Of a DNA stretch of 64,000 nucleotides, positions 26,391 to 35,837 are shown piece by piece. Each line of letters opens with the position of its first letter. Position 1 is the first letter of the stretch. Source of the DNA: Pedobacter nanyangensis. GTDB lineage: Bacteria; Bacteroidota; Bacteroidia; Sphingobacteriales; Sphingobacteriaceae. The position numbers and the translations under genes are program-made. The notes below the pieces were generated by a model. It saw nothing but the letters and a program-made list of their open reading frames with translations. It had not been told where the DNA came from and did no database searches. The stretch covers positions 191,976-255,975 of the forward strand of contig NZ_QMHO01000002.1 in the NCBI RefSeq assembly GCF_003313505.1, written 5' to 3'.

Positions 26391-27602
26391 CTAATGATGT
26401 TTCTTTAAATTCTGATAGCAAATCACAATAGACACGCAAGTAAGTACGGCTCCCATCATAAACGGGGCTCCTGGAAAATAAATGCTGGTTTGCTTGCTGG
26501 TGAAATGTGCAAAAAGGTACGACATCAATAATGGACCGATGATACTTGCCAGGCTCATGAAACTGGTCATAATCCCCTGTAGTTCGCCTTGTTCATCTGG
26601 TTTTACCTGGGTAGAAATTATCCCCTGTATGGCTGGTCCGGTAATGCCTGCCAACGCATAAGGTACCATAAACGCAAACATCATCCATCCTTTACTGGCA
26701 AATGCAAATAAGACAAAGCCCAATACATATAAAGATAAGCCAAACATGATCGACTTTTTCTGGCCAAATTTTGGAATAATAATGCGGATTAATCCACCCT
26801 GTACAATGGCTACAGTTAACCCAACAAATCCTAGCGAATAACCAATCCAAGTTTCGTTCCAGTGAAACTTCTCTTGGGTGTAAAATGACCAAACGGTTTG
26901 GGTTGATTGTGCGGCAATGAACAAGATCAGTAGCGCTGCCAGTAATCCCAATAAAGAAGGATAACGTTTAATTTGCATTAAAGCACCAACCGGGTTAGCT
27001 CTTTTCCATTCAAATTTGCGCCTGTTTTCCTTTTTTAAAGACTCTGGAAGGATAAAATAGCCATACAGCCAATTGATCAGTGAAAGTCCTCCGGCAATCA
27101 TGAAAGGTACCCTTGTACCAAATTGGCTGAATACTCCACCAATTACGGGACCTATGATAAAGCCTAATCCAAATGCCGCACCAATTAATCCGAAGTTTTG
27201 CGCCCTTTTTTCTGGGGTGCTTACGTCGGCTATGTAGGCCGAAGCAGTGGTGATACTTGCGCCACATATCCCTGCAATGATACGCCCAAGAAATAGCAGG
27301 GAGATGGTATGGGCAAATGCCAAAAAGAAATAATCTACAGCCATGCCAAATAAAGAGATCAGCAACACTGTTCGGCGGCCTGTTTTATCGCTCAAAGCAC
27401 CAAGGATCGGAGAACAGGCAAACATCATTAACGAATATACGGTGAGTAAAAATCCGCCATACTCAGACGCTTCACTTAACGTTGCGCCGGTAAGTTCTTT
27501 GATGAGGGCCGGCATAATGGGAATAATGATGCCAAAACCTATACAGTCGAAGAGGATGGTTACCAGTATAAAGAATACACCAGCATTTCTGTTATTTGCC
27601 AT
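26391..27602 (-). CDS. TCR/Tet-family MFS efflux transporter
   Basis: A 403-residue major facilitator with 12 predicted membrane segments. Motif A is GALSDKTGRR (about 68-77). LGRIIAGICGASITTASAYIAD and the later GPVIGG are typical of the TetA-like drug:proton antiporters. The family name is firm, but resistance cannot be assumed: many chromosomal TCR/Tet members do not give tetracycline resistance. No TetR-type regulator is adjacent. The stop codon is followed directly by the 125-bp repeats. Confidence 0.9.
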   Translation of the reverse strand: MANNRNAGVFFILVTILFDCIGFGIIIPIMPALIKELTGATLSEASEYGGFLLTVYSLMMFACSPILGALSDKTGRRTVLLISLFGMAVDYFFLAFAHTISLLFLGRIIAGICGASITTASAYIADVSTPEKRAQNFGLIGAAFGLGFIIGPVIGGVFSQFGTRVPFMIAGGLSLINWLYGYFILPESLKKENRRKFEWKRANPVGALMQIKRYPSLLGLLAALLILFIAAQSTQTVWSFYTQEKFHWNETWIGYSLGFVGLTVAIVQGGLIRIIIPKFGQKKSIMFGLSLYVLGFVLFAFASKGWMMFAFMVPYALAGITGPAIQGIISTQVKPDEQGELQGIMTSFMSLASIIGPLLMSYLFAHFTSKQTSIYFPGAPFMMGAVLTCVSIVICYQNLKKHH

Positions 27603-27930
27603 GAAATTTTTTTTGAGGAAACAAAGTTAACCTAAAACAGCACTTTTAGTGCTGTAAAAAATAAATTTTTATGTGGGGCAACAAATAGGTAAAATAGCGG
27701 CTGGTTTTTGTCAAACTTCCCATTTATTTGGTGTTTTTAAGCTACAGAATTATATTTTGATGATTTATTTAATAATTTGTAAATCAATATATTTGAGCGG
27801 TTTTATTTAAAGTTTTTATTTTGATATTGCTTAATGACAGTGGTGCAAAACGCTCAAAAATGCAGAATAAAATTCTGTTTAAATGGTTAAGTTGCTTTTT
27901 TATAGATAGTTATGATATTTAAATAGAGGT
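27603..27930. other. AT-rich intergenic region
   Basis: The 328 nt are strongly AT-rich and carry no credible gene on either strand. They must contain the promoter of the minus-strand MFS gene. A short stem CAGAAT / ATTCTG near 27871-27886 lies downstream of the small hypothetical gene and could weakly terminate it. Confidence 0.5.
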
Positions 27931-28179
27931 TTACTGCTGTCTTTGGTAGGCGGCTATAAAATCGCCTCTCATCACTTTGAAACGCTCTACTACTGTTTCT
28001 ATAAATTCTTCATCAATGATTTGGAATACTTCGTTTACGCCCCCTCCCGTAAGGTCTAGTTCCGAGATTTTGTAGCTCTGTTCATAAGGGCCCTGCTCAA
28101 ACTTTACGATAAATTTTTGGTTCATGCTGAAAATGCTAATCTTGCATTGCGGATGTGGTAGTTCTGCTATAATTCTCAT
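27931..28179 (-). CDS. Small conserved-looking hypothetical protein
   Basis: An 82-residue soluble protein, MRIIAELPHPQCKISIFSMN at the start, with the patterned core KFIVKFEQGPYEQSYKISEL. A C-terminal helix VVERFKVMRGDFIAAYQRQ follows. There is no signal peptide, membrane segment or known motif. Composition is protein-like and the ATG has a reasonable leader. The gene lies 102 nt after dpp11 in the same direction. Function is unknown; I do not recognise a named family. Confidence 0.65.
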   Translation of the reverse strand: MRIIAELPHPQCKISIFSMNQKFIVKFEQGPYEQSYKISELDLTGGGVNEVFQIIDEEFIETVVERFKVMRGDFIAAYQRQQ

Positions 28180-28281
28180 TGTTCTTTTTCGATTTTAGTT
28201 TTTTGTGAGGTTTTGGTATTGGCAATGCTCGAGCAAATCCACGGTCTGAAATCATCGAGCACTGCCAATGCCTAAATTGGG

Positions 28282-30450
28282 CTAAAGTTTTACGCCCATT
28301 TCTTTAAGTAGGAAATCTGCCTGGTCAATTTTGGATGCCGCCCAAAGCACATATCGGATGTCTACACCTATAGAGCGGCTGTAGCTTTCGTTCCAGGCAT
28401 AGTCGTTGATGGTGGCTCCGTAGGCGCGGTCAAAGTTTACGCCAATCAATTCGCCATTAGCGTTCATGATCGGGGAGCCCGAATTTCCGCCCGTAGTGTC
28501 CATGTTGTAAAGGAAAGCAACGGGAACGTCGTTTAGCTCTTTCTTGGCAAATGGACCAAAGTCTTTTTTGTTCCATAGCGCTTTAATGATGTTCGGATAG
28601 TAGAAGTCGGGGTTGCCGGTAGCGCCCTTTTCCAATATTCCCTTAATGGTCGTGTATGGCGACATATAGGTCGCATCAACAGGGGAGTAGCCGCGTACAT
28701 AGCCGTAGGTTAAACGCAAGGTGCTGTTTGCATCCGGAATGAAGCCCTTCTTTAAGAATTTTTCTTTTACATTCACATAATCGCCCATCAATTTGTTCAG
28801 TAATCCATCCCTGCGATCTTTTTCTGGCTTTAATTCGCTTATTTGACGGGCAATGTCACGTTCCAACAGCAGTAGTCCATCGTTGTATTCGGTTAGGGCT
28901 TTTGGAGATTTGAGAAGGCTGTTAAACACGTAATCCTGATCTTTTAGCTTTGTCAAACCAAAAGTGTCGTTGATGTAATCATTAGCCATTGTTTCGCTGT
29001 TGCTCCCACGGTTAATGATTTTATCGATTGCGGTAACTCTTTGGTTTGGCGTAAAAGCTACAGCATCCATCATCATTCGTTTGAAGATACGTCTGTCTGC
29101 ATCAATATCGTATGCTTCGTAAATGGTATTTAGCGCTTGTTTAAGCTTGCCAATGTTGTTCTCGAAATAACTTTGTTTTTGAGCTGCAGGTTGCTGGTTG
29201 AGATTGCTTTTGAAGATGTTGATGTTCTTAGCAACGTTCAATAGGCTGGTAGAGGTGTAGATTTGGCCCAACCAAAGGTCTCTGTTGGCATCGCCATTAA
29301 TGATTTTGTATAGCTGGTCAATGTTGGCCATCAAGTTTCCGTATTGTGCTTTTACATCGCTATTGTTGTTGATGAATTGCGCTAGAGCGGCATCTTCTTC
29401 TTGTTTTTTAGCTACAAGGTCAATTCCTTTTATTCCAGTCAATTTGCCTCGATAGTTTTTCATCACATTTGCATTGCGCTTAATGCGTGTGGCAAGCCTG
29501 ATTTCGGTAGCCTTGTCTTTTTTGCCCACGTTTTCCATGGTGGTGTTTTGGAAATCGTATAGGTCTGACGTGTACGGCAGTACATATTTGGCTTGATAGT
29601 CAATAAATTGCGCAGGGCGATGACGGAAAGTTCTTCCGGGATAACCCAAAATGAAAACGAAATCTTCTTCGTTGGTGCCACTAGCATTTACCTTTAATGA
29701 TTTTTTAGGTTTAAACGGTATGTTGTCCTTGCTGTACTTTGCTGGTTTGCCGTCTTTGCCTACATAAGCTCTCATAAACGAGTAGTCGCCAGTATGACGA
29801 GGCCATACCCAGTTGTCCGTTTCTCCACCAAATTCGCCAATCTGACGGTTGGGTACGTAAACCAGTCTTACGTCTTGGATGGTTTTGTATCTAAACAGCA
29901 CGTAAGTCTTACCAATAAACATTTCCGATACCTCGGCCTTGATGCTTGGGTCTTTTTGTTCTGCTTCCGCTGCAATGTTCTTCATTTGGTTGTTGATCAT
30001 TTGCAGGCGGGTAGCTGGATCTTCAATGTTTTTTACGGCTCCTAATATTCGATCAGAAACATCTTCATAGCTGTCTGTAATACGGCAAGTTAAGCCCTTT
30101 GCTTCAATTTCTTGTTCACGTGTTCTGGCTACAAACCCTTTGTTTAGGTAATCGTTTTCAGGAGTGCTTGCCAGTTGCACAGCACTAAATGCACAGTGGT
30201 GATTGGTGATGATCAGTCCTTCGTCTGATACAAACGATCCCGTACATCCACCAACGTTAACCAAGGCATCTACCAAGCTGATGCCATTGGGGTTATATAC
30301 TTCATTTTGATCAATTTTTAAACCAGCTTTCTTTAAATCTAATTTGCTGATTTCGCTCAAAGGAAACATTCCTTCATCACGTAGTTTGTAGCCCAAATGG
30401 CTCAAACCACCAATGAGAAGTAAAGTAATTAATAAGCTTTTTTTGTTCAT
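28282..30450 (-). CDS. S46-family dipeptidyl-peptidase, DPP11 type
   Basis: A 722-residue periplasmic serine exopeptidase that removes dipeptides from peptide N-termini. A signal peptide or anchor lies in the first 20 residues. The triad is visible as TNHHC (H85), the Asp in TDNWVWPRHTGDY and GGNSGS with S657. R675 in NFDRAYG aligns with Arg673 of Porphyromonas gingivalis DPP11 by the same +2 offset as the catalytic serine (655 there). That Arg favours Asp/Glu at P1, whereas DPP7 has Gly. The protein likely takes part in peptide scavenging. Confidence 0.93.
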   Translation of the reverse strand: MNKKSLLITLLLIGGLSHLGYKLRDEGMFPLSEISKLDLKKAGLKIDQNEVYNPNGISLVDALVNVGGCTGSFVSDEGLIITNHHCAFSAVQLASTPENDYLNKGFVARTREQEIEAKGLTCRITDSYEDVSDRILGAVKNIEDPATRLQMINNQMKNIAAEAEQKDPSIKAEVSEMFIGKTYVLFRYKTIQDVRLVYVPNRQIGEFGGETDNWVWPRHTGDYSFMRAYVGKDGKPAKYSKDNIPFKPKKSLKVNASGTNEEDFVFILGYPGRTFRHRPAQFIDYQAKYVLPYTSDLYDFQNTTMENVGKKDKATEIRLATRIKRNANVMKNYRGKLTGIKGIDLVAKKQEEDAALAQFINNNSDVKAQYGNLMANIDQLYKIINGDANRDLWLGQIYTSTSLLNVAKNINIFKSNLNQQPAAQKQSYFENNIGKLKQALNTIYEAYDIDADRRIFKRMMMDAVAFTPNQRVTAIDKIINRGSNSETMANDYINDTFGLTKLKDQDYVFNSLLKSPKALTEYNDGLLLLERDIARQISELKPEKDRRDGLLNKLMGDYVNVKEKFLKKGFIPDANSTLRLTYGYVRGYSPVDATYMSPYTTIKGILEKGATGNPDFYYPNIIKALWNKKDFGPFAKKELNDVPVAFLYNMDTTGGNSGSPIMNANGELIGVNFDRAYGATINDYAWNESYSRSIGVDIRYVLWAASKIDQADFLLKEMGVKL

Positions 30451-30557
30451 TGTGTTGTTAGTTAAGTCCTAATCCGTCAAAACTAAGGAAATTGTTTTAC
30501 CCAAACCACAGATGTTGAATAGTTGTGTTTTGTGGAGTTTTTATTTAGATTTACAAT

Positions 30558-30758
30558 ATGGACGCTTTAAAATATATTTTGATCCTTGCTGTTCTGCTTT
30601 GGATAGGGTTATCTGCTTGGGCAGTAATGGATATCGCTAAACGTGCTACAGATGTTAAAAAGCGGCAGCATAAAACTGCTTGGACCAACATTGTGGTGAT
30701 ATTCCCTTTTCTTGGTCTATTGGCCTACGGGGTTTATGGAAGAAGGACCTTGCGCTAA
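30558..30758 (+). CDS. Small membrane protein with PLDc_N-type domain
   Basis: A 66-residue protein with two membrane segments (5-27 and 45-60). TAWTNIVVIFPFLGLLAYGVYGRR ends in the Y-GRR signature of the phospholipase D N-terminal (PLDc_N) membrane domain, here standing alone without the catalytic part. Function is unknown. It lies 66 nt before msrC in the same direction. Confidence 0.75.
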   Translation: MDALKYILILAVLLWIGLSAWAVMDIAKRATDVKKRQHKTAWTNIVVIFPFLGLLAYGVYGRRTLR

Positions 30759-30824
30759 TCTCATTTCATTTCCATTTTATATTTCATTTACTGTATTCCT
30801 TTGTGTAATGATTAAATTTGTGCC

Positions 30825-31301
30825 ATGGCAGAAGATTTAACCATTTTAAAAACAGCTTCGAAAGAAGAGAAGTATCAATCTATTATTCCGCAAATTAAAG
30901 CACTTGTTGAAGGTGAAGATGATTTGATTGCCAACTTGGCCAATGTTTGTGCGGCTTTAAAAGAACAGTTCGGTTGGTTTTGGGTAGGCTTTTATTTGGT
31001 AAAAAATGATGAACTGGTGCTGGGGCCTTTTCAGGGCCCGGTGGCCTGTACGCGCATCAAAAAAGGAAAGGGCGTTTGCGGTGCTTCGTGGGAAAGGGCG
31101 GAAGTGTTGGTTGTTCCAGATGTAGACGAATTTCCTGGCCATATTGCCTGTGCTTCTGCATCTAAATCAGAGATTGTGCTGCCTTTTTATCTCAACAATA
31201 AAATGGTAGGAGTACTAGATGTTGATAGTGAATATCTCGCTCATTTTGATGATATTGATGCTAAATATCTAAAGGAAATTTTAAGCTTGATTAATGGCTA
31301 A
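30825..31301 (+). CDS. msrC: Free methionine-(R)-sulfoxide reductase (GAF domain)
   Basis: A 158-residue GAF-fold enzyme that reduces free Met-R-sulfoxide. The three active-site cysteines are C75, C85 and C109. Their spacing of 10 and 24 equals that of the E. coli enzyme (84, 94, 118), which makes the assignment firm. FGWFWVGFYLV and VLDVDSEYLAHF are family motifs. It overlaps the next gene by 8 nt (ATG at 31294), so the two are translationally coupled. Confidence 0.94.
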   Translation: MAEDLTILKTASKEEKYQSIIPQIKALVEGEDDLIANLANVCAALKEQFGWFWVGFYLVKNDELVLGPFQGPVACTRIKKGKGVCGASWERAEVLVVPDVDEFPGHIACASASKSEIVLPFYLNNKMVGVLDVDSEYLAHFDDIDAKYLKEILSLING

Positions 31302-31899
31302 ATTACCTGCTTCGTTTTACCGCAATGAAAATGTGGTTGAAGTAGCAAAGCAGTTGCTTGGTAAAATGCTGTTCACCTATATTGATGGAAAGCTTACTGG
31401 CGGGATAATTACCGAAACTGAAGCTTACGACGGGGTGGTAGACAAAGCCTGTCATGCCTATGGTGGGAGAAATACCGGCAGAACAGCCACCATGTATTTA
31501 GCTGGTGGTGTAACTTATGTGTACTTATGCTATGGCATTCATCATTTGTTGAATGTAGTGAGCGGTACGGTTGGAAATCCGCAAGCAGTGCTAATTAGGG
31601 CTATTGAACCTAAGGAAGGTATTGAGCTGATGTTAGGGCGCAGAAAGATGGAAAAATTGGCTTCCCGTATTACCGCAGGTCCAGGAGCGTTGTCCCAGGC
31701 CTTAGGAATAGATAAGCAGCTAAACGCTAAAGAGCTATCAGCCAACGAAATTTGGATTGAGGATATTGGTAGGCAATACACTGAAGACGAAATTATAGCC
31801 ACCACTCGAATAGGTGTTGCTTATGCGCAGGAACACGCTTTGTGGCCTTTTAGATTTTATCTTAAGGGAAATAAATATGTGAGTAAGCCTAACAAGTAA
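31294..31899 (+). CDS. DNA-3-methyladenine glycosylase (AAG/MPG family)
   Basis: A 201-residue monofunctional glycosylase removing alkylated purines in base excision repair. Motifs TETEAYDGVVDKACHAYGGR (with the catalytic Glu), YVYLCYGIHHLLNVVSG, AVLIRAIEP and TAGPGALSQALGI define the AAG/MPG family, which is distinct from AlkA. Length is standard. Its coupling to methionine sulfoxide reductase suggests a small damage-response operon. The downstream neighbour converges from the other strand. Confidence 0.94.
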   Translation: MAKLPASFYRNENVVEVAKQLLGKMLFTYIDGKLTGGIITETEAYDGVVDKACHAYGGRNTGRTATMYLAGGVTYVYLCYGIHHLLNVVSGTVGNPQAVLIRAIEPKEGIELMLGRRKMEKLASRITAGPGALSQALGIDKQLNAKELSANEIWIEDIGRQYTEDEIIATTRIGVAYAQEHALWPFRFYLKGNKYVSKPNK

Positions 31900-31915
31900 T
31901 CTTATTCATCATGGC

Positions 31916-32752
31916 CTAGTCTAACGGATATTTTGCTTCCCTAATCATGCCTTCATCACTTAGCAATTCGTGAAGAACAGGATCTTTTAACAGATCGGCA
32001 AGCTTCACCTTTTTTCCATTAAGATAACCTATTTTGCTCACCAAACGTACGCCGTGGCTATAATCTGCCCATGTGTTGGTGTGTTTGTTGTAAACGGGTT
32101 GTATCGCTTTGCCGCCAGGTTTATGCCAGCCGTAAATCACCACCCTTGGTGTTGGTTCACCATAGATTTTGTTAGAAATGATGATGTCTTTTTTGTTTCC
32201 AGCGGTTAAACTGCCTTGCTCATAGCTGTTGCCCAATAACTGCAATTGCTTTAATACCATTTCATGGTGTGCCCTGAAAACCGGGACAGTAGTCATTGCT
32301 TTGCTGGGAGGAATGGGTTGAGGTTCTAATTTTATTGTTGATTGCAGATAGATCTCATCGACCAGGCTTTTGGTGGGCAATAAGGTATGGGTTAAATTGG
32401 CTATGCGCTGAGCTAGCATAGGCGTAGTAGGGATATAGAGGTAATCGGTATCGATGCCAATGGAAAGATAATCTGGTATTATATAAATAATTAATTGATA
32501 GCTTTTTGTGTTGATTACCTTGTTTATTTCTATAGGTTTTGTTTTTCTTAAAAACATTGGAATATTTCCATTTTTCACTTCCTGCCAAATCATTTCCTCT
32601 CTTGCAGAAAGGTTTAAGTTGGTATCGGAAATTAGCTTTGAGAATTGACTTCCTGTAAGCGCATCAGGTTTGCGTTTTTTCAATTTCACTTCCTGGGCAA
32701 GCACGCCAAGTGTAATCGTTAGGCAAATGATGAGCAATGAAATTTTTTTCAT
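31916..32752 (-). CDS. Secreted protein of unknown function
   Basis: A 278-residue exported protein with signal peptide [20 protein letters not shown]. Recognisable conserved-looking blocks are [61 protein letters not shown] and [13 protein letters not shown]. Similar blocks occur in uncharacterised proteins of several phyla as far as I recall, but I cannot name a domain. The clustering of His, Asp and Tyr (GWH, DYSHG) hints at an enzyme, which is inference. Its ATG overlaps the queG stop as ATGA, so it is coupled to queG. Confidence 0.75.
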   Translation of the reverse strand: MKKISLLIICLTITLGVLAQEVKLKKRKPDALTGSQFSKLISDTNLNLSAREEMIWQEVKNGNIPMFLRKTKPIEINKVINTKSYQLIIYIIPDYLSIGIDTDYLYIPTTPMLAQRIANLTHTLLPTKSLVDEIYLQSTIKLEPQPIPPSKAMTTVPVFRAHHEMVLKQLQLLGNSYEQGSLTAGNKKDIIISNKIYGEPTPRVVIYGWHKPGGKAIQPVYNKHTNTWADYSHGVRLVSKIGYLNGKKVKLADLLKDPVLHELLSDEGMIREAKYPLD

Positions 32753-33684
32753 GATTGTTTTAAAAAATCAATATTTCGTTTGAGGCCTGTAAACTTAGTT
32801 CGTTTAACGGGCGAGTTTTTGAAAACCCTCTTAAACACCTCATCTGTCATGTCAACCAATTCGTTTTTACTTAATCCCAGCAGTTCTTCTTTGGGTTTAA
32901 AATGCTCTTCGCTGTGAACGGTCGCAAATCTGTTCCAAGGGCAAACATCCTGGCAAACGTCGCAGCCAAACATCCAATTATCCATTTTTCCTTTAAACTC
33001 GCTAGGGATTTCATTTTTAAGTTCAATGGTTAGGTATGAAATACATTTGCTGCCATCCACCTGATAGGGAGCCACAATGGCATTGGTAGGGCATGCATCG
33101 ATACAACGGGTGCAGGAACCGCAATGGTCTGCAGAAAAGGGATTATCGTATTCTAAATCCAAATCTATAATCAGCTCTGCTAGAAAGAAAAATGAACCAG
33201 CTTGTTTACTGATCAGATTCGAATTTTTGCCCCGCCAACCTAAACCGGCTTTTTGCGCCCAGGCTTTATCCATTACCGGGGCCGAGTCTACAAAGCAGCG
33301 TCCATCTACTTCGCCAATGTTAGCCCGGATGAAATGCATCAACTCCTGTAGTTTTTCTTTAATTACGGAATGATAATCCTTTCCGTAGGCATATTTGGAG
33401 ATTTTAGGAGCATTTTGGTCGAGTTGTTTTTCTTCTGAATAGTAATTTAAAGTAAGTGATACAACTGATTTAGAACCTTCCACCAATAACCTAGGATCTA
33501 GGCGTTTATCGAAGTAATTTTCCATGTAGCCCATTTCGCCATGATGGTTACTCTTGAGCCAGCTTTCCAGCCTTGGCGCTTCTTCTTCTAAAAAGCTGGC
33601 CTTGGCAATACCACAAGACATAAAGCCTAAACGAAGGGCTTCCTGTTTGATCATGTGACTGTATTTGCTGGCCTGGGTGAACAT
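32749..33684 (-). CDS. queG: Epoxyqueuosine reductase
   Basis: A 311-residue cobalamin-dependent iron-sulfur enzyme that performs the last step of queuosine biosynthesis in tRNA. Two [4Fe-4S] clusters are marked by [21 protein letters not shown] and [11 protein letters not shown]. The N-terminal part carries the cobalamin-binding fold with [20 protein letters not shown]. Length is normal for the shorter family members without the C-terminal HEAT extension. ATG at 33684 is used. It is co-transcribed with the unknown secreted protein. Confidence 0.95.
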   Translation of the reverse strand: MFTQASKYSHMIKQEALRLGFMSCGIAKASFLEEEAPRLESWLKSNHHGEMGYMENYFDKRLDPRLLVEGSKSVVSLTLNYYSEEKQLDQNAPKISKYAYGKDYHSVIKEKLQELMHFIRANIGEVDGRCFVDSAPVMDKAWAQKAGLGWRGKNSNLISKQAGSFFFLAELIIDLDLEYDNPFSADHCGSCTRCIDACPTNAIVAPYQVDGSKCISYLTIELKNEIPSEFKGKMDNWMFGCDVCQDVCPWNRFATVHSEEHFKPKEELLGLSKNELVDMTDEVFKRVFKNSPVKRTKFTGLKRNIDFLKQS

Positions 33685-33794
33685 TGGTTTGCAAAGATAG
33701 CTATTTGAGTAAAAAACCTTTTACCAAGGTTGATTGTTTACATAGGGACAATACAAGTTATAGATCAGATACTACTAAGTTTAAATCTCGAGTT

Positions 33795-34016
33795 ATGGAA
33801 AATCAGCTAGAAAATACCGAAAATGAACATAAAAATTTGACGCACGACGTAGAAACCAATTACGATGCTCATAAAGAAAACCCAAAACCTGCGCCCACGG
33901 TAAACGAGCCTGATAATGAAGGTGCAGGCCAGGCGATGAAATGGATTATTCCCATTGTGGTAGTGGTTTTGTTGGTGGTGTGGTTTATCTTTTTTAGAAA
34001 TAACGTAACAAAATAG
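33795..34016 (+). CDS. Small single-pass membrane protein, hypothetical
   Basis: The frame is open from a TTG at 33684, but ATG at 33795 gives a sensible 73-residue protein. It has an acidic, Asn/Glu-rich soluble part (MENQLENTENEHKNLTHD) followed by a tail segment WIIPIVVVVLLVVWFIFF and RNNVTK. The topology is that of a C-tail-anchored protein with the soluble part in the cytoplasm. No family is recognised. It is divergent from queG and converges with the GNAT-nitrilase gene. Confidence 0.6.
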   Translation: MENQLENTENEHKNLTHDVETNYDAHKENPKPAPTVNEPDNEGAGQAMKWIIPIVVVVLLVVWFIFFRNNVTK

Positions 34017-34041
34017 GGTACCAATCATATCTATTTTGAGT

Positions 34042-34069
34042 GTAAAGCTGCTTATTTTAGCAGCTTTAC
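34042..34069. terminator. Perfect hairpin between convergent genes
   Basis: GTAAAGCTGCT (34042-34052) pairs perfectly with AGCAGCTTTAC (34059-34069) around a 6-nt loop. It lies 26 nt past the small membrane gene and covers the last codons of the GNAT-nitrilase gene. No T tract follows on either strand, so it may act by another route. Confidence 0.4.
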
Positions 34070-35557
34070 TTCGTATAAATCGGTTCTTCTGTCTTTTAAA
34101 ATCTTTACGGTACCAAAATGATGTAGTTCATCTAAAAGGTGTAAATCAACGTCTACCATTAGCATCATTTCTGTATTAGGTGTGGTTTCGGCCTTGATGG
34201 CATTGGTTGGAAATGCAAAATCTGATGGGGTAAATACTGCCGATTGCGCAAATTGGATATCCATATTGTTTACTTTTGGCAGGTTACCTACACAACCAGC
34301 GATAGCTACGTAGCATTCATTTTCAATGGCCCTAGCTTGGGCGCAGTGTCTAACACGGGTATAGCCATTTTGAGTATCCGTTAAAAAAGGAACAAACAAA
34401 ATCTGCATGCCTTGATCAGCATAAATACGGCTTAGTTCCGGAAATTCTACATCGTAGCAAATCAAAATGCCCACTTTACCGCAATCCGTGTCAAATACGC
34501 CAATCTTGTCGCCGCCGCTCATGCCATAGTATTTTTTCTCGTTAGGCGTGATATGGATTTTACGATAATCTTCCGTAAGGCCGTTTCTGTGACATAAATA
34601 GGTGGCATTGTACAATTTGCCGTTTTCTTTTACGGGCATACTTCCCGCAATAATATTTACGTTGTAGGAAACGGCATATTCTTGTAATCTTTGTACTATT
34701 TCCTCCGTTTTGTCTGCCAGTTTTTTCATGGCTTCCTGCTCGGGCAAATGGTTATACGGCTGTAGGAGAGGGGTATTGAAAAATTCTGGGAACATGATAA
34801 AGTCCGACTGGTAGCCACTTACCGCATCCACAAAAAATTCTACCTGTTCATAAAACGCTTCTAAATCATTGAATAAGCGCATTTGCCATTGTACCAAACC
34901 CAATCTAATGGTTTTGGCTGATCGGGGAGAAACGTTATCGTGATAGTAAATATTGTTCCATTCGATAAGTGTGGCATATTCTTTTGATTCCACATCGCCG
35001 GGCAGGTAATTTTTCAGCACTTTACGTACGTGGAAATCATTGGAAATTTGGAAACTCAAGGTTGGGTCGTAAATTTCTTTGGCCTTTACCTTATCAATGT
35101 ACTGGCGGGGTGTTAGCCGATCTGCATATTCATGATAGCCAGGCAACCTGCCGCCTGCAATAATGCTTTCCAAATTGAGCAGTTCGCAAAGTTCCTTTCT
35201 GGCTTCGTACAAACGCCTAGCTAACCGTAAACCTCTATACTCTGGATGTACAAAAACTTCTATCCCGTATAGGACGTTGCCCTGCGGCGTGTGTGTAGAG
35301 AAGGTGTACTTCCCGGTAATTTTCTCGTAAGTATGATTGTCGCCAAAAATGTCGTAATCTACAATAATAGAAAGTGAGCAGGCCACTACCTTTCCATCAA
35401 CGGCAATACACAGCTGTCCTTCAGGGAAAATTTTCAGTAAATCGTTTATTTTGGCTCTGCTCCATACACCATTGCCGCTGTCTAAATAGGCCTGCTGCAT
35501 GGATTCTTTGAGGTCGTTGTAATCTTCAATCGTGAGCTTACGTAATTCTATATTCAT
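34052..35557 (-). CDS. GNAT acetyltransferase-nitrilase fusion protein
   Basis: A 501-residue two-domain protein. The N-terminal GNAT domain (about 1-190) has EVFVHPEYRGLRLARRLYEA for acetyl-CoA binding. The C-terminal carbon-nitrogen hydrolase domain (about 220-500) has the catalytic Glu in FPEFF, Lys in YRKIHITP and Cys in LICYDVEFPE. The frame opens at TTG 35572; ATG 35557 (MNIELRKLTIEDYNDL) is the likelier start. The same fusion occurs in many bacteria, but its substrate is not known to me. It stands alone, with a 280-nt upstream gap holding a repeat motif (GCCCGCTATCCG at 35709). Confidence 0.92.
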   Translation of the reverse strand: MNIELRKLTIEDYNDLKESMQQAYLDSGNGVWSRAKINDLLKIFPEGQLCIAVDGKVVACSLSIIVDYDIFGDNHTYEKITGKYTFSTHTPQGNVLYGIEVFVHPEYRGLRLARRLYEARKELCELLNLESIIAGGRLPGYHEYADRLTPRQYIDKVKAKEIYDPTLSFQISNDFHVRKVLKNYLPGDVESKEYATLIEWNNIYYHDNVSPRSAKTIRLGLVQWQMRLFNDLEAFYEQVEFFVDAVSGYQSDFIMFPEFFNTPLLQPYNHLPEQEAMKKLADKTEEIVQRLQEYAVSYNVNIIAGSMPVKENGKLYNATYLCHRNGLTEDYRKIHITPNEKKYYGMSGGDKIGVFDTDCGKVGILICYDVEFPELSRIYADQGMQILFVPFLTDTQNGYTRVRHCAQARAIENECYVAIAGCVGNLPKVNNMDIQFAQSAVFTPSDFAFPTNAIKAETTPNTEMMLMVDVDLHLLDELHHFGTVKILKDRRTDLYEVKLLK

Positions 35558-35837
35558 ATGTGTATTGAACAAAAAAGCAAACGGATTGTTTACTAGCCTT
35601 TAATTTACCATTCATAAATTGAACTATTCAAAAGATGTACTAGATTAACAGCAAAGCGTTAAAAGTGGGTGTTAGAAAATTAATTTTAGTGCTTTTTGGC
35701 CACTTTAGGCCCGCTATCCGTCAATCTTTTGTTTTAGATTTTGCTGTTATACTGAGTCGCCATAATCTATCTCGTTAGCGCTTAAAGCTACAGGCCTCAG
35801 TACCAGTAAAGTGAATTGTTTTGGTTGTTACACCAAT

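Noticed and set aside
26391..27602. Tetracycline resistance gene
   Set aside because: TCR/Tet family membership alone does not show resistance; there is no TetR partner or sign of a resistance element.
30813..30820. TAAATTTG as promoter box of msrC
   Set aside because: It ends only 4 nt before the ATG, which would place the transcription start inside the gene; probably chance.
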